A DNA stretch of 64,000 bases from Megalopta genalis. Its lineage: Eukaryota > Arthropoda > Insecta > Hymenoptera > Halictidae. The notes beneath the pieces are model-generated. The model was not told where the DNA came from. It saw nothing but the letters and a program-made list of their open reading frames with translations, and made no database searches. Position numbers and translations under genes: made by a program. The stretch is taken from the NCBI RefSeq assembly GCF_051020955.1, contig NW_027476521.1, positions 1 to 64,000 of the forward strand, written 5' to 3'. Shown here one piece after another: positions 1 to 16,700 of this stretch (within the stretch, counting starts at the first letter, position 1; each line of letters begins with the position of its first letter).

Positions 1-1773
1 CATGCGAATCAAACGATTTATCTTAAAATTTATGCGAAACACATGATTTAGTTTCGAATTCATGCGAAACTCATGAATTAGTTCCAATTCATGCGAGACA
101 TATGATATAGGTTCATATTCACGCGAAACAAACGATTTATCTTCAAATGCATACGAAACAAACGCTTTAGCTTAAAATTCATGCAAAACACATGATTAGC
201 TTCGAATTCATGCTATACACATTATTTAGCTTCAAATCTATGCGAAAAACATGATTTTGCTTCAAATGCATACGAAACACATGATTTGTGCTTCAAATTC
301 ATGCGAGACACATGATTTAGAATCGAATTCATGCTAAACACATTATTTAGCTTAAAATCTATGCGAAATACATGATGTACCTTCAACTGCATACGAAACA
401 AACGATTTGGCTTAAATTCATTCGAAACACGTCATTTAGCTTCAAATTCATGCGTAACACGTGACTGAGATTCAAATTCATGCGAAACACGTGATTATGC
501 CTCGAATTCATGCGAAACACATGATTTAGCATCAAATGCATACGAAACAAACGAGTTAGCTTCAAATTCATTCGAAAGACATGAATTAGCATCTAATATA
601 TGCGAAATACATGATTTAGCTTCAAATGCATACGAAACAATCGAGTTAGCTTCAAATTCATTCGAAACACATGATTAAGCTTCATATTGATGCTAGACAC
701 ATGATATAGCTTCAAATTCATGCGAATCAAACGATTTATCTTAAAATTCATGCGAAACACATGATTTAGTTTCGAATTCATGCGAAACACATGAATTAGT
801 TCCAATTCATGCGAGACATATGATATAGGATCATATTCACGCGAAACAAACGATTTAGCTGCAAATGCATACGAAACAAACGCTTCAGCTTAAAATTCAT
901 GCAAAACACATGATTTAGCTTCGAATTCATGCGATACACATTATTTAGCTTCAAATCTATGCGAAAAACATGATTTTGCTTCAAATGCATACGAAACACA
1001 TGATTTTGCTCCAAATTCATGCGAGACACATGATGTAGCATCGAATTCATGCTAAACACTTATTTAGCTTAAAATCTATGCGAAATACATGATGTACCTT
1101 CAACTGCATACGAAACAAACGATTTGGCTTCAAATTCATTCGAAACACGTGATTTAGCTTCAAATTCATGCGTAACACGTGACTGAGATTCAAATTCATG
1201 CGAAACACGTGATTAAGCTTCGAATTCATGCGAAACACATGATTTAGCTTCAAATTCAAGCGAAACAAACGGTTTAGCTTAAAACTCATGCGAAAAACAT
1301 GATTTAGCTTCGAATTCATGCGAGAGACGTGATTTAGATTCAAATGCATACGAAACACATGATTTTGCTTCAAATTCATGCGAGACACAAGATTTAGCTT
1401 CAAATGCATACGATACGAACGATTTAGCTTCAAATTCATGCGTTACTCGTGACTGATCTTCAAATTCGTGCGTCACACATGATTCTGCTTCAAATGCATA
1501 CGAAACAAACGAGTCAGCTTCAAATTGATTCGAAACAAATGAATTAGAATCAAATTCATCGAGACACATGCTATAGCGTCATATTCATGCGAAATAAAAG
1601 ATTTAGTTTAAGTTGATGCGAAACACATGATTCAGCTTCGAATTCATGCGAAACACAATATTTAGCTTCACATCTATGCGAAATAGATGATTTAGCTTCA
1701 AATGCATACGAACAAACGATTAAGCTTTAAATTCAATCGAAACACATGTATTAGCTTCAAATTCATGTGAGAA

Positions 1774-4700
1774 CCAATATTGAGATTCAAATCTATGCGA
1801 AATACGTGATTTTGCTTCAAATGCATACGAAACACATGATTTTGCTTCAAATTCATGCAAGACACATGATTTAGCATCGAATTTATGCTAAACACATTAT
1901 TTAGCTTAAAATCTATGCGAAATACATGATGTACCTTCAACTGCATACGAAACAAACGATTTGTCTTCAAATTCATTCGAAACACGTGATATAGCTTCAA
2001 ATTCATGCGTTACACGTGACTGAGATTCAAATTCATGCGAAACACATGATTAAGCTTCGAATTCATGCGAAACACATGATTTAGCATCAAATGCATACGA
2101 AACAAACGAGTTACCTTCAAATTCATTCGAAACACATGAATTAGCTTCAAATCAATGCAAAATACATGATTTAGCTTCAAATGCATACGAAACAATCGAG
2201 TTAGCTTCAAATTCATTCGAAACAAATGATTAAGCTTCATATTGATGCTAGACACATGATATAGCTTCAAATTCATGCGAATCATACGATTAATCTTAAA
2301 ATTCATGCGAAACACATGATTTAGTTTCGAATTCATGCGAAACACATGAATTAGTTCCAATTCATGCGCGACATATGATATTGGTTCATATTCACGCGAA
2401 ATAAACGATTTAGCTTCAAATGCATACGAAACAAACGCTTTAGCTTAAAATTCATGCGAAACACATGATTTAGCGTCGAATTCATGCGATACGCATTATT
2501 TAGCTTCAAATCTATGCGAAAAACATGTTTTTGCTTCAAATGCATACGAAACACATGATTTTGCTTCAAATTCATGCGAGACACATGATTTAGCATCGAA
2601 TTCATGCTAAACACATTATTTAGCTTAAAAATCTATGCGAAATACATGATATACCTTCAACTGCATACGAACAAACGATTTTGGCTTCAAATTCATTCGA
2701 ACACGTGATTTAGCTTCAAATTCATGCGTAACACGTGACTGAGATTCAAATTCATGCGAAACACGTGATTAAGCTTCGAATTCATGCGAAACACATGCTT
2801 TAGCTTCACAATTCAAGCGAAACAAACGGTTTAGCTTAAATTCATGCGAAAAAACATGATTTAGCTTCGATTTCATGCGAGAGACGTGATTTAGATTCAA
2901 ATGCATACGAAACACATGATATGCTTCAAATTCATGCGAGACACAAGATTTAGCTACAAATGCATACGTTACGAACGACTTAGCTTCAAATTCATGCGTT
3001 ACTCGTGACTGATCTTCAAATTCGTGCGTCACACATGATTTAGCTTCGAATTCATGCGATACGCATTATTTAGCTTCAAATCTATGCCAAAAACATGTTT
3101 TTGCTTCAAATGCATACGAAACACATGATTTTGCTTCAAACTCATGCGAGACACATGATTTAGCATCGAATTCATGCTAAACACATTATTTAGCTTAAAA
3201 TCTATGCGAAATACATGATGAACCTTCAACTGCATACGAAACAAACGATTTGGCTTCAAATTCATTCGAACACGTGATTTAGCTTCAAATTCATGCGTAA
3301 CACGTGACTGAGATTCAAATTCATGCGAAACACGTGACTAAGCTTCGAATTCATGCGAAACACATGATTTAGCTTCAAATTCAAGCGAAACAAACGGTTT
3401 AGCTTAAAATTCATGCGAAAAACATGATTTAGCTTCGATTTCATGCAAGAGGACGTGATTAGATTCAAATGCATACGAAACACATGATTTTGCTTCAAAT
3501 TCATGCAAGACACAAGATTTAGCTTCAAATGCATACGATACGAACGATTTAGCTTCAAATTCATGCGTTACTCGTGACTGATCTTCAAATTCGTGCGTCA
3601 CACATGATTCTGCTTCAAATGCATACGAGACAATCGAGTTAGCTTCAAATTCATTCGAAAACACATGATTAAGCTTCATATTGATGCTAGACACATGATA
3701 TAGCTTCAAATTCATGCGAATCAAACGATTTATCTTAAAATTATGCGAAACACAAGATTTAGTTTCGAATTCATGCGAAACTCATGAATTAGTTCCAATT
3801 CATGCGAGACGTATGATATAGGTTCATATTCACGCGAAACAAACGATTTAGCTTCAAATGCATACGAAACAAACGAGTTAACTTCAGATTCATTCGAAAC
3901 ACATGAATTAGCTTCAAATCAATGCGAATACATGATTTAGCTTCAAATGCATACGAAACAATCGAGTTAGCTTCAAATTCATTCGAAACGAATGATTAAG
4001 TTTCATATTGATGCTAGACACATGATATAGCTTCAAATTCATGCGAATCAAACGATTTATCTTAAAATTCATGCGAAACACATGATTTAGTTTCGAATTC
4101 ATGCGAAACACATGAATTAGTTCCAATTCATGCAAGACATATGATATAGGTTCATATTCACGCGAAACAAACGATTTAGCTGCAAATGCATACGAAACAA
4201 ACGCTTTAGCTTAAAATTCATGCAAAACACAATGTTTTAGCTTCAAATTCATGCGAGACACATGATTTAGCATCGAATTCATGCTACACACATTATTTAG
4301 CTTAAAATCTATGCGAAAATACATGATGTACCTTCAACTGCATACGAAACAGACGATTTGCTTCAAATTCATTCGAAACACGTGATTTAGCTTCAAATTC
4401 ATGCGTAACACGTGACTGAGATTCAAATTCATGCGAAACACGTGATTAAGCTTCGAATTCATGCGAAACACATGATTTAGCATCAAATGCATACGAAACA
4501 ATCGAGTTAGCTTCAAATTCATTCGAAACACATGATTAAGCTTCATATTGATGCTAGACACATGATATAGCTTCAAATTCATGCGAATCAAACGATTTAT
4601 CTTAAAATTTATGCGAAACACATGATTTAGTTTCGAATTCATGCGAAACTCATGAATTAGTTCCAATTCATGCGAGACGTATGATATAGGTTCATATTCA

Positions 4701-7700
4701 CGCGAAACAAACGATTTAGCTTCAAATGCATACGAAACAAACGAGTTAACTTTCAAATTCATTCGAAACACATGAATTAGCTTCAAAATCAATGCGAAAT
4801 ACATGATTTAGCTTCAAATGCATACGATACGAAACGATTTTAGCTTCAAATTCATGCGTTACTCGTGACTGATCTTCAAATTCGTGCGTCACACATGATT
4901 CTGCTTCAAATGCATACGAAACAAACGAGTCAGCTTCAAATTGATTCGAAACAAATGAATTAGAATCAAATTCATGCGAGACACATGCTATAGCGTCATA
5001 TTCATGCGAAATAAAAGATTTAGTTTAAAGTTGATGCGAAACACATGATTCAGCTTCGAATTCATGCGAAACACAATATTTAGCTTCACATCTAGTGCGA
5101 AATAGATGATTTAGCTTCAAATGCATACGGAACAAACGATTAAGCTTTAAATTCAATCGAAACACATGTATTAGCTTCAAATTCATGTGAGAACCAATAT
5201 TGAGATTCAAATCTATGCGAAATACGTGATTTTGCTTCAAATGCATACGAAACACATGATTTTGCTTCAAATTCATGCAAGACACATGATTTAGCATCGA
5301 ATTTATGCTAAACACATTATTTAGCTTAAATCTATGCGAAATACATGATGTACCTTCAACTGCATACGAAACAAACGATTTGTCTTCAAATTCATTCGAA
5401 ACACGTGATATAGCTTCAAATTCATGCGTTACACGTGACTGAGATTCAAATTCATGCGAAACACATGATTAAGCTTCGAATTCATGCGAAACACATGATT
5501 TAGCATCAAATGCATACGAAACAAACGAGTTACCTTCAAATTCATTCGAAACACATGAATTAGCTTCAAATCAATGCAAAATACATGATTTAGCTTCAAA
5601 TGCATACGAAACAATCGAGTTAGCTTCAAATTCATTCGAAACAAATGATTAAGCTTCATATTGATGCTAGACACATGATATAGCTTCAAATTCATGCGAA
5701 TCATACGATTAATCTTAAAATTCATGCGAAACACATGATTTAGTTTCGAATTCATGCGAAACACATGAATTAGTTCCAATTCATGCGCGACATATGATAT
5801 TGGTTCATATTCACGCGAAATAAACGATTTAGCTTCAAATGCATACGAAACAAACGCTTTAGCTTAAAATTCATGCGAAACACATGATTTAGCGTCGAAT
5901 TCATGCGATACGCATTATTTAGCTTCAAATCTATGCGAAAAACATGTTTTTGCTTCAAATGCATACGAAACAATGATTTTGCTTCAAATTCATGCAGAGA
6001 CACATGATTTAGCATCGAATTCATGCTAAACACATTATTTAGCTTAAAATCTATGCGAAATACATGATATACCTTCAACTGCATACGAAACAAACGATTT
6101 GGCTTCAAATTCATTCGAAACACGTGATTTAGCTTCAAATTCATGCGTAACACGTGACTGAGATTCAAATTCATGCGAAACACGTGATTAAGCTTCGAAT
6201 TCATGCGAAACACATGATTTAGCTTCAAATTCAAGCGAAACAAACGGTTTAGCTTAAAATTCATGCGAAAAACATGATTTAGCTTCGATTTCATGCGAGA
6301 GACGTGATTTGAGATTCAAATGCATACGAAACACATGATATTGCTTCAAATTCATGCGAGACACAAGATTTAGCTACAAATCGATACGTTACGAACGACT
6401 TAGCTTCAAATTCATGCGTTACTCGTGACTGATCTTCAAATTCGTGCGTCACACATGATTTAGCTTCGAATTCATGCGATACGCATTATTTAGCTTCAAA
6501 TCTATGCCAAAAACATGTTTTTGCTTCAAATGCATACGAAACACATGATTTTGCTTCAAATTCATGCGAGACACATGATTTAGCATCGAATTCATGCTAA
6601 ACACATTATTTAGCTTAAAATCTATGCGAAATACATGATGAACCTTCAACTGCATACGAAACAAACGATTTGGCTTCAAATTCATTCGAACACGTGATTT
6701 AGCTTCAAATTCATGCGTAACACGTGACTGAGATTCAAATTCATGCGGAAACACGTGACTAAGCTTCGAATTCATGCGAAACACATGATTTAGCTTCAAA
6801 TTCAAGCGAAACAAACGGTTTAGCTTAAAATTCATGCGAAAAACATGATTTAGGCTTCGATTTCATGCAAGAGACGTGATTTAGATTCAAATGCATACGA
6901 AACACATGATTTTGCTTCAAATTCATGCAAGACACAAGATTTAGCTTCAAATGCATACGATACGAACGATTTAGCTTCAAATTCATGCGTTACTCGTGAC
7001 TGATCTTCAAATTCGTGCGTCACACATGATTCTGCTTCAAATGCATACGAGACAATCGAGTTAGCTTCAAATTCATTCGAAACACATGATTAAGCTTCAT
7101 ATTGATGCTAGACACATGATATAGCTTCAAATTCATGCGAATCAAACGATTTATCTTAAAATTTATGCGAAACACAAGATTTAGTTTCGAATTCATGCGA
7201 AACTCATGAATTAGTTCCAATTCATGCGAGACGTATGATATAGGTTCATATTCACGCGAAACAACGATTTAGCTTCAAATGCATACGAAACAAACGAGTT
7301 AACTTCAGATTCATTCGAAACACATGAATTAGCTTCAAATCAATGCGAATACATGATTTAGCTTCAAATGCATACGAAACAATCGAGTTAGCTTCAAATT
7401 CATTCGAAACGAATGATTAAGTTTCATATTGATGCTAGACACATGATATAGCTTCAAATTCATGCGAATCAAACGATTTATCTTAAAATTCATGCGAAAC
7501 ACATGATTTAGTTTCGAATTCATGCGAAACACATGAATTAGTTCCAATTCATGCAAGACATATGATATAGGTTCATATTCACGCGAAACAAACGATTTAG
7601 CTGCAAATGCATACGAAACAAACGCTTTAGCTTAAAATTCATGCAAACACATGATTTAGCTTCAAATTCATGCGAGACACATGATTTAGCATCGAATTCA

Positions 7701-10700
7701 TGCTACACACATTATTTAGCTTAAAATCTATGCGAAATACATGATGTACCTTCAACTGCATACGAAACAGACGATTTGGCTTCAAATTCATTCGAAACAC
7801 GTGATTTAGCTTCAAATTCATGCGTAACACGTGACTGAGATTCAAATTCATGCGAAACACGTGATTAAGCTTCGAATTCATGCGAAACACATGATTTAGC
7901 ATCAAATGCATACGAAACAATCGAGTTAGCTTCAAATTCATTCGAAACACATGATTAAGCTTCATATTGATGCTAGACACATGATATAGCTTCAAATTCA
8001 TGCGAATCAAACGATTTATCTTAAAATTTATGCGAAACCACATGATTTAGTTTCGAATTCATGCGAAACTCATGAATTAGTTCCAATTCATGCGAGACGT
8101 ATGATATAGGTTCATATTCACGCGAAACAAACGATTTAGCTTCAAATGCATACGAAACAAACGAGTTAACTTCAAATTCATTCGAAACACAGAATTAGCT
8201 TCAAATCAATGCGAAATAATGATTTAGCTTCAAATGCATACGATACGAACGATTTAGCTTCAAATTCATGCGTTACTCGTGACTGATCTTCAAATTCGTG
8301 CGTCACACATGATTCTGCTTCAAATGCATACGAAACAAACGAGTCAGCTTCAAATTGATTCGAAACAAATGAATTAGCATCAAATTCATGCGAGACACAT
8401 GCTATAGCTTCATATTCATGCGAAATAAAAGATTTAGTTTAAAGTTGATGCGAAACACAAGATTCAGCTTCGAATTCATGCGAAACACAATATTTAGCTT
8501 CACATCTATGCGAAATACATGATTTAGCTTCAAATGCATACGGAAACAAACGATTAAGCTTTAAATTCAATCGAAACACATGTATTAGCTTCAAATTCAT
8601 GTGAGACCCAATATTGAGCTTCAAATCTATGCGAAATACGTGATTTTGCTTCAAATGCATACGAAACACATGATTTTGCATCAAATTCATGCGAGGCACA
8701 TGATTTAGCATCGAATTTATGCTAAACACATTATTTAGCTTAAAAATCTATGCGAAATACATGATGTACCTTCAACTGCATACGAAACAAACGATTTGGC
8801 TTCAATTCATTCGAAACACGTGATTTAGCTTCAAATTCATGCGTTACACGTGACTGAGATTCAAATTCATGCGAACACATGATTAAGCTTCGAATTCATG
8901 CGAAACACATGATTTAGCATCAAATGCATACGAAACAAACGAGTTACCTTCAATTCATTCGAAACACATGAATTAGCTTCAAATCAATGCAAAATACATG
9001 ATTTAGCTTCAAATGCATACGAAACAATCGAGTTAGCTTCAAATTCATTCGAAACAAATGATTAAGCTTCATATTGATGCTAGACACATGATATAGCTTC
9101 AAATTCATGCGAATCATACGATTTATCTTAAAATTCATGCGAAACACATGATTTAGCTTCGAATTCATGCGATACGCATTATTTAGCTTCAAATCTATGC
9201 GAAAAACATGTTTTTGCTTCAAATGCATACGAAACACATGGTTTTTTCTTCAAATTCATGCGAGACACAAGATTTAGCTTCAAATGCATACGATACGAAC
9301 GATTTAGCTTCAAATTCATGCGTTACTCGTGACTGATCTTCAAATTCGTGCGTCACACATGATTCTGCTTCAAATGCATATGAAACAAACGAGTCAGCTT
9401 CAAATTGATTCGAAACAAATGAATTAGCATCAAATTCATGCGAGACACATGCTATAGCTTCATATTCATGCGAAATAAAGATTTAGTTTAAAGTTGATGC
9501 GAAACACATGATTCAGCTTCGAATCATGCGAAACACAATATTTAGCTTCACATCTATGCGAAATACATGATTTAGCTTCAATGCGTACGGAACAAACGAT
9601 TAAGCTTTAAATTCAATCGAAACACATGTATTAGCTTCAAATTCATGTGAGACCCAATATTGAGCTTCAAATCTATTCGAAATACGTGATTTTGCTTCAA
9701 ATGCATACGAAACACATGATTTTGCATCAAATTCATGCGAGGCACATGATTTAGCATCGAATTTATGCTAAACACATTATTTAGCTTAAAATCTATGCGA
9801 AATACATGATGTACCTTCAATTGCATACGAAACAAACGATTTGTCTTCAAATTCATTCGAAACACGTGATATAGCTTCAAATTCATGCGTTACACGTGAC
9901 TGAGATTCAAATTCATGCGAAACACATGATTAAGCTTCGAATTCATGCGAAACACATGATTTAGCATCAAATGCATACGAAACAAACGAGTACCTTCAAA
10001 TTCATTCGAAACACATGAATTAGCTTCAAATCAATGCAAAATACATGATTTAGCTTCAAATGCATAGCAAACAATCGAGTTAGCTTCAAATTCATTCGAA
10101 ACAAATGATTAAGCTTCATATTGATGCTAGACACATGATATAGCTTCAAATTCATGCGAATCATACGATTAATCTTAAAATTCATGCGAAACACATGATT
10201 TAGTTTCGAATTCATGCGAACACATGAATTAGTTCCAATTCATGCGCGACATATGATATTGGTTCATATTCACGCGAAATAAACGATTTAGCTTCAAATG
10301 CATACGAAACAAACGCTTTAGCTTAAAATTCATGCGAAACACATGATTTAGCGTCGAATTCATGCGATACGCATTATTTAGCTTCAAATCTATGCGAAAA
10401 ACATGTTTTTGCTTCAAATGCATACGAAACACATGATTTTGCTTCAAATTCATGCGAGACACATGATTTTAGCATCGAATTCATGCTAAACACATTATTA
10501 GCTTAAAATCTATGCGAATACATGATATACCTTCAACTGCATACGAAACAAACGATTTGCTTCAAATTCATTCGAAACACGTGATTTAGCTTCAAATTCA
10601 TGCGTAACACGTGACTGAGATTCAAATTCATGCGAAACACGTGATTAAGCTTCGAATTCATGCGAAACACATGATTTAGCTTCAAATTCAAGCGAAACAA

Positions 10701-13700
10701 ACGGTTTAGCTTAAAATTCATGCGAAAAACATGATTTAGCTTCGATTCATGCGAGAGACGTGATTTAGATTCAAATGCATACGAAACACATGATATTGCT
10801 TCAAATTCATGCGAGACACAAGATTTAGCTACAAATGCATACGTTACGAACGACTTAGCTTCAAATTCATGCGTTACTCGTGACTGATCTTCAAATTCGT
10901 GCGTCACACATGATTTGGCTTCGAATTCATGCGATACGCATTATTTAGCTTCAAATCTATGCCAAAAACATGTTTTTGCTTCAAATGCATACGAAACACA
11001 TGATTTTGCTTCAAATTCATGCGAGACACATGATTTAGCATCGAATTCATGCTAAACACATTATTTAGCTTAAATCTATGCGAAATACATGATGAACCTT
11101 CAACTGCATACGAAACAAACGATTTGGCTTCAAATCATTCGAAACACGTGATTTAGCTTCAAATTCATGCGTAACACGTGACTGAGATTCAAATTCATGC
11201 GAAACACGTGACTAAGCTTCGAATTCATGCGAAACACATGATTTAGCTTCAAATTCAAGCGAAACAAACGGTTTAGCTTAAAATTCATGCGAAAAAACAT
11301 GATTTAGCTTCGATTTCATGCAAGAGACGTGATTAGATTCAAATGCATACGAAACACATGATTTTGCTTCAAATTCATGCAAGACACAAGATTAGCTTCA
11401 AATGCATACGATACGAACGATTTAGCTTCAAATTCATGCGTTACTCGTGACTGATCTTCAAATTCGTGCGTCACACATGATTCTGCTTCAAATGCATACG
11501 AGACAATCGAGTTAGCTTCAAATTTCATTCGAAACACATGATTAAGCTTCATATTGATGCTAGACACATGATATAGCTTCAAATTCATGCGAATCAAACG
11601 ATTTATCTAAAATTTATGCGAAACACAAGATTTAGTTTCGAATTCATGCGAAACTCATGAATTAGTTCCAATTCATGCGAGACGTATGATATAGGTTCAT
11701 ATTCACGCAAACAAACGATTTAGCTTCAAATGCATACGAAACAAACGAGTTAACTTCAGATTCATTCGAAACACATGAATTAGCTTCAAATCAATGCGAA
11801 ATACTGATTTAGCTTCAAATGCATACGAAACAATCGAGTTAGCTTCAAATTCATTCGAAACGAATGATTAAGTTTCATATTGATGCTAGACACATGATAT
11901 AGCTTCAAATTCATGCGAATCAAACGATTTATCTTAAAATTCATGCGAAACACATGATTTAGTTTCGAATTCATGCGAAACACATGAATTAGTTCCAATT
12001 CATGCAAGACATATGATATAGGTTCATATTCACGCGAAACAAACGATTTAGCTGCAAATGCATACGAAACAAACGCTTTAGCTTAAAATTCATGCAAAAC
12101 ACATGATTTAGCTTCAAATTCATGCGAGACACATGATTTAGCATCGAATTCATGCTACACACATTATTTAGCGTTATAATCTATGCGAAATACATGATTT
12201 ACCTTCAACTGCATACGAAACAGACGATTTGGCTTCAAATTCATTCGAAACACGTGATTTAGCTTCAATTCATGCGTACACGTGACTGAGATTCAAATTC
12301 ATGCGAAACACGTGATTAAGCTTCGAATTCATGCGAAACACATGATTTAGCATCAAATGCATACGAAACAATCGAGTTAGCTTCAAATTCATTCGAAACA
12401 CATGATTAAGCTTCATATTGATGCTAGACACATGATATAGCTTCAAATTCATGCGAATCAAACGATTTATCTTAAAATTTATGCGAAACACATGATTTAG
12501 TTTCGAATTCATGCGAAACTCATGAATTAGTTCCAATTCATGCGAGACGTATGATATAGGTTCATATTCACGCGAAACAAACGATTTAGCTTCAAATGCA
12601 TACGAAACAAACGAGTTAACTTCAAATTCATTCGAAACACATGAATTAGCTTCAAATCAATGCGAAATACATGATTTAGCTTCAAATGCATACGATACGA
12701 ACGATTTAGCTTCAAATTCATGCGTTACTCGTGACTGATCTTCAAATTCGTGCGTCACACATGATTCTGCTTCAAATGCATACGAAACAAACGAGTCAGC
12801 TTCAAATTGATTCGAAACAAATGAATTAGCATCAAATTCATGCGAGACACATGCTATAGCTTCATATTCATGCGAAATAAAAGATTTAGTTTAAAGTTGA
12901 TGCGAAACACAAGATTCAGCTTCGAATTCATGCGAAACACAATATTTAGCTTCACATCTATGCGAAATACATGATTTAGCTTAGTCAATGCATACGGAAC
13001 AAACGATTAAGCTTTAAATCAATCGAGAACACATGTATTAGCTTCAAATTCATGTGAGACCCAATATTGAGCTTCAAATCTATGCGAAATACGTGATTTT
13101 GCTTCAAATGCATACGAAACACCTGATTTTGGCATCAAATTCATGCGAGGCACATGATTTAGCATCGAATTATTGCTAAACACATTATTTAGCTTAAAAT
13201 CTATGCGAAATACATGATGTACCTTCAACTGCATACGAAACAAACGATTTGGCTTCAAATTCATTCGAAACACGTGATTTAGCTTCAAATTCATGCGTTA
13301 CACGTGACTGAGATTCAAATTCATGCGAAACACATGATTAAGCTCTCGAATTCATGCGAAACACATGATTTAGCATCAAATGCTACGAAACAAACGAGTT
13401 TACCTTCAAATTCATTCGAAACACATGAATTAGCTTCAATCAATGCAAAATACATGATTTAGCTTCAAATGCATACGAAACAATCGAGTTAGCTTCAAAT
13501 TCATTCGAAACAATGATTAAGCTTCATATTGATGCTAGACACTGATATAGCTTCAAATTCATGCGAATCATACGATTTATCTTAAAATTCATGCGAAACA
13601 CATGATTTAGCTTCGAATTCATGCGATACGCATTATTTAGCTTCAAATCTATGCGAAAACATGTTTTTGCTTCAAATCGATACGAAACACATGGTTTTTC

Positions 13701-16700
13701 TTCAAATTCATGCGAGACACAAGATTTAGCTTCAAATGCATACGATACGAACGATTTAGCTTCAAATTCATGCGTTACTCGTGACTGATCTTCAAATTCG
13801 TGCGTCACACATGATTCTGCTTCAAATGCATATGAAACAAACGAGTCAGCTTCAAATTGATTCGAAACAAATGAATTAGCATCAAATTCATGCGAGACAC
13901 ATGCTATAGCTTCATATTCATGCGAAATAAAAGATTTAGTTTAAAGTTCGATGCGAAACACATGATTCAGCTTCGAATTCATGCGAAACACAATATTTAG
14001 CTTCACATCTATGCGAAATACATGATTTAGCTTCAATGCGTACGGAACAAACGATTAAGCTTTAAATTCAATCGAACACATGTATTAGCTTCAAATTCAT
14101 GTGAGACCCAATATTGAGCTTCAAATCTATTCGAAATACGTGATTTTGCTTCAAATGCATACGAAACACATGATTTTTGCATCAATTCATGCGAGGCACA
14201 TGATTTAGCATCGAATTTATGCTAAACACATTATTTAGCTTAAAAATCTATGCGAAATACATGATGTACCTTCAATTGGCATACGAAACAAACGATTTGG
14301 CTTCAAATTCATTCGAAACACGTGATTAGCTTCAAATTCATGCGTTACACGTGACTGAGATTCAAATTCATGCGAAACACATGATTAAGCTTCGAATTCA
14401 TGCGAAACACATGATTTAGCATCAAATGCATACGAAACAAACGAGTTACCTTCAAATTCATTCGAAACACATGAATTAGCTTCAAATCAATGCAAAATAC
14501 ATGATTTAGCTTCAAATGCATACGAAACAATCGAGTTAGCTTCAAATTCATTCGAAACAATGATTAAGCTTCATATTGATGCTAGACACAAGATATACGT
14601 TCAAATCATGCGAATCATACGATTTATCTTAAAATTCATGCGAAACACATGATTTAGTTTCGAATTCATGCGAAATACATGAATTAGTTCAATTCCTGCG
14701 AGACATATGATATGTGGTTTCATATTCACGCGAAATAAAACGATTTAGCTTCAAATGCATTCGAAACAAACGCTTTAGCTTAAAATTCATGCGAAACACA
14801 TGATTTAGCTTCGAATCATGCGATACGCATTATTTAGCTTCAAATCTATGCGAAAAACATGTTTTTGCTTCAAATGCATACGAAACACATGATTTTGCTT
14901 CAAATTCATGCGAGACACATGATTTAGCATCGAATTCATGCTAAACACATTATTTAGTCTTAAAATCTATGCGAAATACATGATGTACCTTCAACTGTAT
15001 ACGAAACAAACGATTTGGCTTCAATTTCATTCGAAACACGTGATTTAGCTTCAAATTCATGCGTAACACGTGACTGAGATTCAAATTCATGCGAAACACG
15101 TGATTAAGCTTCGAATTCATGCGAAACACATGATTTAGCTTCAAATTCAAGCGAAACAAACGGTTTAGCTTAAAATTCATGCGAAAAACATGATTTAGCT
15201 TCGATTTCATGCGAGAGACGTGATTTAGATTCAAATGCATACGAAACACATGATTTTGCTTCAAATTCATGCGAGACACAAGATTTAGCTTCAAATGCAT
15301 ACGATACGAACGATTTAGCTTCAAATTCATGCGTTACTCGTGACTGATCTTCAAATTCGTGCGTCACACATGATTCTGCTTCAAATGCATACGAAACAAA
15401 CGAGTCAGCTTCAAATTGATTCGAAACAAATGAATTAGCATCAAATTCATGCGAGACACATGCTATAGCTTCATATTCATGCGATTCAAACGATTTATCT
15501 TAAAATTTATGCGAAACACAAGATTTAGTTTCGAATTCATGCGAAACTCATGAATTAGTTCCAATTCATGCGAGACGTATGATATAGGTTCATATTCACG
15601 CGAAACAAACGATTTAGCTTCAAATGCATACGAAACAAACGAGTTAACTTCAGATTCATTCGAAACACATGAATTAGCTTCAAATCAATGCGAAATACAT
15701 GATTTAGCTTCAAATGCATACGAAACAATCGAGTTAGCTTCAAATTCATTCGAAACGAATGATTAAGTTTCATATTGATGCCTAGACACATGATATAGCT
15801 TCAAATCATGCTGAATCAAACGATTTATCTTAAAATTCATGCGAAACACATGATTTAGTTTTCGAATTCATGCGAAAACACATGAATTAGTTCCAATTCA
15901 TGCAAGACATATGATATAGGTTCATATTCACGCGAAACAAACGATTTAGCTGCAAATGCATACGAAACAAACGCTTTAGCTTAAAATTCATGCAAAACAC
16001 ATGATTTAGCTTCAAATTCATGCGAGACCCATGATTAGCATCGAATTCATGCTAAACACATTATTTAGCTTAAAATCTATGCGAAATACATGATGTACCT
16101 CTCAACTGCATACGAAACAGACGATTTGGCTTCAAATTCATTCGAAACACGTGATTTAGCTTCAAATTCATGAGTAACACGTGACTGAGATTCAATTCAT
16201 GCGAAACACAGCTGATTAAGCTTCGAATTCATGCGAAACACATGATTTAGCATCAATGCATACGAAACAATCGAGTTAGCTTCAAATTCATTCGAAAACA
16301 CATGATTAAGCTTCATATTGATGCTAGACACATGATATAGCTTCAAATTCATGCGAATCAAACGATTTATCTTAAAATTTATGCGAAACACATGATTTAG
16401 TTTCGAATTCATGCGAAACTCATGAATTAGTTCCAAATCATGCGAGACGTATGATATAGGTTCATATTCACGCGAAACAAACGATTTAGCTTCAAATTCA
16501 TACGAAACAAACGAGTTAACTTCAAATTCATTCGAAACACATGAATTAGCTTCAAATCAATGCGAAATACATGATTTAGCTTCAAATGCATACGATACGA
16601 ACGATTTAGCTTCAAATTCATGCGTTACTCGTGACTGATCTTCAAATTCGTGCGTCACACATGATTCTGCTTCAAATGCATACGAAACAAACGAGTCAGC